Below, in pieces: positions 61,363-64,000 of a DNA stretch of 64,000 nt. The translations under genes were made by a program, and so were the position numbers. Under the pieces are notes generated by a model. It saw only the letters and a program-made list of their open reading frames with translations. It did not search any database and was not told the origin of the DNA. Source of the stretch: CAVRXZ01 sp963773035 (GTDB lineage Bacteria; Acidobacteriota; Vicinamibacteria; Vicinamibacterales; CAVVIG01); contig CAVYZX010000009.1 of assembly GCA_963773035.1 (NCBI GenBank), positions 434,001 to 498,000 of the forward strand, read 5' to 3'. Each line of letters begins with the position of its first letter. Within the stretch, counting starts at the first letter, position 1.

Positions 61363-62700
61363 ATGACCCTCCAAACCATAGCTCCCTTCACGATCGATCG
61401 GGCCGGGCTGGTGTCCTGGTATCGACGCAACCGCAACCGCTCGCAGACCTTGTTCGATCTGCTCGTAAACGAGGCGTACTACAGCCAACCTATTGCACTG
61501 CGGCACCCCATCGTCTTCTACGAGGGTCACCTCCCAGCGTTCAGCTTCAATACGCTGGTGAAGAAAGCGGTGGGTGGTCCGAGCATCGATCCGGCCCTCG
61601 AAATCCTGTTTGCGAGAGGTATCGATCCTTCCGAATCTTCGGACTCGCAACAGGCGTTCAAATGGCCGAGTCGCGACGTGGTGCGGCAATTTGCGGAAGA
61701 GGCCGACCGGCGGGTGGTCGACGTTTTGGCGACCGCCGATCTCGATCGGCCCGGTCACCCGTTGCTGGATCGCGCCGAAGCGGTTTTCACCATCCTCGAG
61801 CACGAGGCTATGCACCAGGAAACGCTGCTCTACATGTGGCAGCGGCTTCCGCTCGATCAGAAGCGCCGCCCCGCGGGATATCGGCCGAAGGTCGAAGGGC
61901 CTCGGCCGCCTGAAGAGTGGATCGAGGTGCCAGCCGGCCGCGCGACGCTTGGCGTCGATCGAAATTCGATTGCATTCGGCTGGGACAACGAGTTTTCGCG
62001 ACTGACCGCCGAGGTGGCGCCGTTTTCGATCCAGCGTCACGACGTGACGAATGGGGCGTTTCTCGAATTCGTTGATGACGGCGGTTATTCAGAGCCGCGT
62101 TGGTGGCGACCGGAAGATTGGTCCTGGGTGCAGAAAGAAGACGTTCGACACCCGTTGTTCTGGCAGCACGAGCAAGGTGCCTGGCAGTGGCGCGGCATGT
62201 TCGACGTCTTTTCGTTGCCGCTTGCCTGGCCGGTTTATGTCAGCTATGCCGAGGCTGCGGCCTACGCTCGCTGGCGAGACGCACGCCTGCCGACGGAGGC
62301 CGAGTTCCAACGTGCAGCGTACGGCACTGGTGATCATCACGAGCGGCAGCACCCCTGGGGCGATGCGCCACCTTCGGCGGCTCACGGCGTCTTCGACTTC
62401 GAGAGCTGGGATCCCGAGCCAGCAGGGAGCCACCCTGCCGGCCGAAGCGCATGGGGGATCGACGACCTCGTCGGTAACGGCTGGGAGTGGACGAATACCG
62501 TGTTCGCGCCGTTTCCAGGCTTTCACCCGATGGCCTCGTACCCGGAGTACTCGGCCGACTTCTTCGACGGCGAGCATTTCGTCATGAAAGGCGGATCGCC
62601 GGCAACGGCCAAGGAGTTGATCCGTCCATCGTTTCGCAACTGGTTTCGTGCGCGGTATCCATACGTGTACGCGACGTTCCGTTGCGCCAGGAGCCTTTGA
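61363..62700 (+). CDS. egtB: Ergothioneine biosynthesis protein EgtB
   Basis: 445 residues, ATG after GGAGG. N-terminal DinB-like iron site: His56 (EGHLPAF) and HEAMHQ (His147, His151). C-terminal FGE-sulfatase-like domain (about 185-440) with WIEVPAGRATLGVD, LPTEAEFQRAAYG, and GNGWEWTNTVFAPFPGF. It forms the C-S bond between hercynine and a thiol donor. The stop TGA overlaps the egtD start (TGATG). The lack of egtA or egtC beside it suggests direct use of cysteine or another donor (inference). Confidence 0.95.
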   Translation: MTLQTIAPFTIDRAGLVSWYRRNRNRSQTLFDLLVNEAYYSQPIALRHPIVFYEGHLPAFSFNTLVKKAVGGPSIDPALEILFARGIDPSESSDSQQAFKWPSRDVVRQFAEEADRRVVDVLATADLDRPGHPLLDRAEAVFTILEHEAMHQETLLYMWQRLPLDQKRRPAGYRPKVEGPRPPEEWIEVPAGRATLGVDRNSIAFGWDNEFSRLTAEVAPFSIQRHDVTNGAFLEFVDDGGYSEPRWWRPEDWSWVQKEDVRHPLFWQHEQGAWQWRGMFDVFSLPLAWPVYVSYAEAAAYARWRDARLPTEAEFQRAAYGTGDHHERQHPWGDAPPSAAHGVFDFESWDPEPAGSHPAGRSAWGIDDLVGNGWEWTNTVFAPFPGFHPMASYPEYSADFFDGEHFVMKGGSPATAKELIRPSFRNWFRARYPYVYATFRCARSL

Positions 62701-63692
62701 TGACTCTCCGCTCGAGCAGTTCGAAGATTGAGTCACGAGCGGGCGGCGGATCTGCCGTCGATTTCGCGAACGACGTCGCTTACTATCTGACGCTCAATCC
62801 ACGTCAGCTTCCATCCCGATACTTCTACGATGCTCTCGGGTCGACGCTGTTCGAAGCCATCTGCCTGCTTCCCTGGTACGGGGTCACTCGGGCGGAGGCG
62901 CGGCTGCTCGAAGCGCATCGTGATGAGATCTTCCGTCGCCTCGGCAGGGTTTCGACGATCGTGGAACTGGGTTCGGGCAGCGGTGAAAAGCTCCGCTCGC
63001 TCATACAGGGCCGATCGCCACGCGCCGAACACGTGGCTGTGCATCTGATCGACGTCTCTCGTGCCGCTTTGATGACATCGGCGCGAGTGCTTGCCGACGT
63101 CGACGATCTGTCGGTCGTCACTCATGAAGCCGAATACGAAGAGGGCCTCGCCGCCTTTTCGCGCGATCATCACCGGCCCGGTGTGACGCTCGCCCTGTTT
63201 CTCGGCTCGAACATCGGCAACTTCGATCGGCCTGGCGCGGAAGCGATGCTACGAAGCGTCCGTGCCGTTCTGAACGAGGGCGATGCGCTGCTGATCGGCG
63301 CCGACCTGGTGAAGCCGGAGCGCGACCTATTGCTCGCCTATGACGATCCCCTGGGTGTCACCTCGGCGTTCAACCTGAACCTTCTTGCGCGGATCAATCG
63401 AGAGCTTGGCGGAAACCTCGACATTGCCGGAGTCGAGCATCGCGCGCTCTGGAACGCACAGGAGTCCAGAGTCGAGATGCACATCGTGGCCACGCGCCCA
63501 CAGCGTGCGCGAATCGAGGCCATCGATCTCGATCTGGATCTGAGTGCCGGCGAAACTATCTGGACCGAAAGCTCGTACAAATACGAACCGGACGAGATTG
63601 TGAAGCTTGTCGAACGCGTCGGCTTCCGCGGTCTCGGGCAATGGATTGCGGAAGAGGAGCGGTTTGCGCTGACGTTACTACGGGCGGTATAG
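62700..63692 (+). CDS. egtD: Histidine N-alpha-methyltransferase EgtD
   Basis: 330 residues, ATG overlapping the egtB stop. Family blocks are LPSRYFYDALGSTLFEAICL, IVELGSGSGEKLRSLI (SAM loop), LFLGSNIGNFDRPGA and IWTESSYKYEPDEI. It trimethylates histidine to hercynine, the substrate for EgtB. Complete two-gene ergothioneine module. Confidence 0.96.
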   Translation: MTLRSSSSKIESRAGGGSAVDFANDVAYYLTLNPRQLPSRYFYDALGSTLFEAICLLPWYGVTRAEARLLEAHRDEIFRRLGRVSTIVELGSGSGEKLRSLIQGRSPRAEHVAVHLIDVSRAALMTSARVLADVDDLSVVTHEAEYEEGLAAFSRDHHRPGVTLALFLGSNIGNFDRPGAEAMLRSVRAVLNEGDALLIGADLVKPERDLLLAYDDPLGVTSAFNLNLLARINRELGGNLDIAGVEHRALWNAQESRVEMHIVATRPQRARIEAIDLDLDLSAGETIWTESSYKYEPDEIVKLVERVGFRGLGQWIAEEERFALTLLRAV

Positions 63693-63700
63693 ACCAAAGA

Positions 63701-63721
63701 AAGGAAGAAGGAAGAAGGAAG
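63701..63721. repeat. Heptamer array AAGGAAG
   Basis: Three perfect AAGGAAG units, eight bases after the egtD stop codon. Confidence 0.8.
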
Positions 63722-63780
63722 AATCCGGCAAGAAGCGAACGTTTCAATTCGCCTGTGCAATAGTTCGCTTTTCTAGCGCA

Positions 63781-64000
63781 ATGTCAGCGGTTCCTGGAGC
63801 ATCCCGGGTTGTTGCGCTGCAACTCCTCGACGCGGGAACGTCAATCGGCGCAAATCTTGAGGAAGCAAAAGCTGCGTACTCCCGCCGAGAGTTCATATCC
63901 AAAAACTCAATCGCTCTCAAAGAAGCCCGCGAGACTTTGTACTGGCTGCGGATCATCGAAAGTTGCTCGCTTGCAGACATCCACGAGTGCTTGCCGCTAC
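63781..64000 (+). CDS. Four-helix-bundle protein (23S rRNA intervening-sequence-like), cut by window end
   Basis: From ATG 63781 the frame reads VVALQLLDAGTSIGANLEEA, AYSRREFISKNSIALKEARE and TLYWLRIIE, the signature of the S23/IVP four-helix-bundle family (PF05635). These are small proteins often found within 23S rRNA insertions or as stand-alone genes near repeats, with unknown function. The frame stays open upstream with a family-like N-terminus (KKRTFQFACAIVRFSS), but no ATG or GTG is visible there, so the true start may be an unusual codon or just before the heptamer array. The gene runs past base 64000. Confidence 0.75.
   Translation, partial: MSAVPGASRVVALQLLDAGTSIGANLEEAKAAYSRREFISKNSIALKEARETLYWLRIIESCSLADIHECLPL

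Noticed and set aside
63744..63980. Minus-strand reading frame at the window end
   Set aside because: The plus strand carries the recognisable four-helix-bundle protein there; the minus frame has no family features.

Overview
The window is a G+C-rich bacterial chromosome segment with gene content typical of Acidobacteriota, most likely a Vicinamibacteria-like lineage (inference). The markers are a TIGR03436-type secreted VWA protein, a Planctomycete/Acidobacteria-type DUF1592/DUF1552 pair with an ankyrin-repeat partner, a DUF6152 protein, several related secreted proteins of unknown function, and Npt1/Npt2-like transporters fused to HEAT repeats. I saw no tRNA, rRNA, CRISPR array, transposase, integrase or phage gene.

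Layout. 1-2.5 kb: STAS protein, frameshifted DUF481 barrel, a repeat-dense spacer and a small twin-arginine protein. 2.6-8 kb: minus-strand operon of a multidomain cytochrome (DUF1587/1595/1592/1588/1585), DUF1552 and an ankyrin protein. 8-12.7 kb: metallo-beta-lactamase (MBL) fold protein and a two-gene ABC exporter. 12.7-14.8 kb: sugar dehydrogenase fused to FG-GAP repeats. 15-24.5 kb: two transporter-HEAT paralogues. The plus-strand one is translationally chained to a secreted HipA/FAM20C-like kinase and a secreted PPP phosphatase. 24.5-31.5 kb: secreted protein plus MBL protein, glutaminase, pirin operon and a beta-lactamase-like protein. 31.6-44.7 kb: outer-membrane barrel, DUF4390, CadC-like membrane regulator, SH3 coiled-coil protein, large subtilase, PEGA and pseudo-receiver proteins, aminotransferase, DUF2252 and VasI-like protein. 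44.9-48.6 kb: secreted/MBL gene set. 48.8-52.7 kb: MFS exporter, an active and an inactive HtrA-like protease, and a LuxR regulator. 52.8-61.2 kb: cysteine dioxygenase and dienelactone hydrolase, DNA methylase-like protein, zinc protease, LytS/LytR-type two-component system, glutaminyl cyclase and VWA protein. 61.3-63.7 kb: egtB-egtD (ergothioneine). The window ends inside a four-helix-bundle (23S IVP-like) gene.

Two patterns recur. First, short tandem repeats (heptamers, nonamers and a 14-mer) and small palindromes sit in spacers, often touching stop codons, and twice inside coding sequence. Second, five otherwise conserved genes carry one indel each, which suggests uncorrected sequencing errors or real decay.

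The best candidate for an undescribed system is the chain at 19937-24470: secreted kinase, secreted phosphatase, then a nucleotide-translocase-like transporter with HEAT repeats. I infer a phosphorylation and dephosphorylation couple outside the cytoplasm with a dedicated membrane partner. No substrate is visible.
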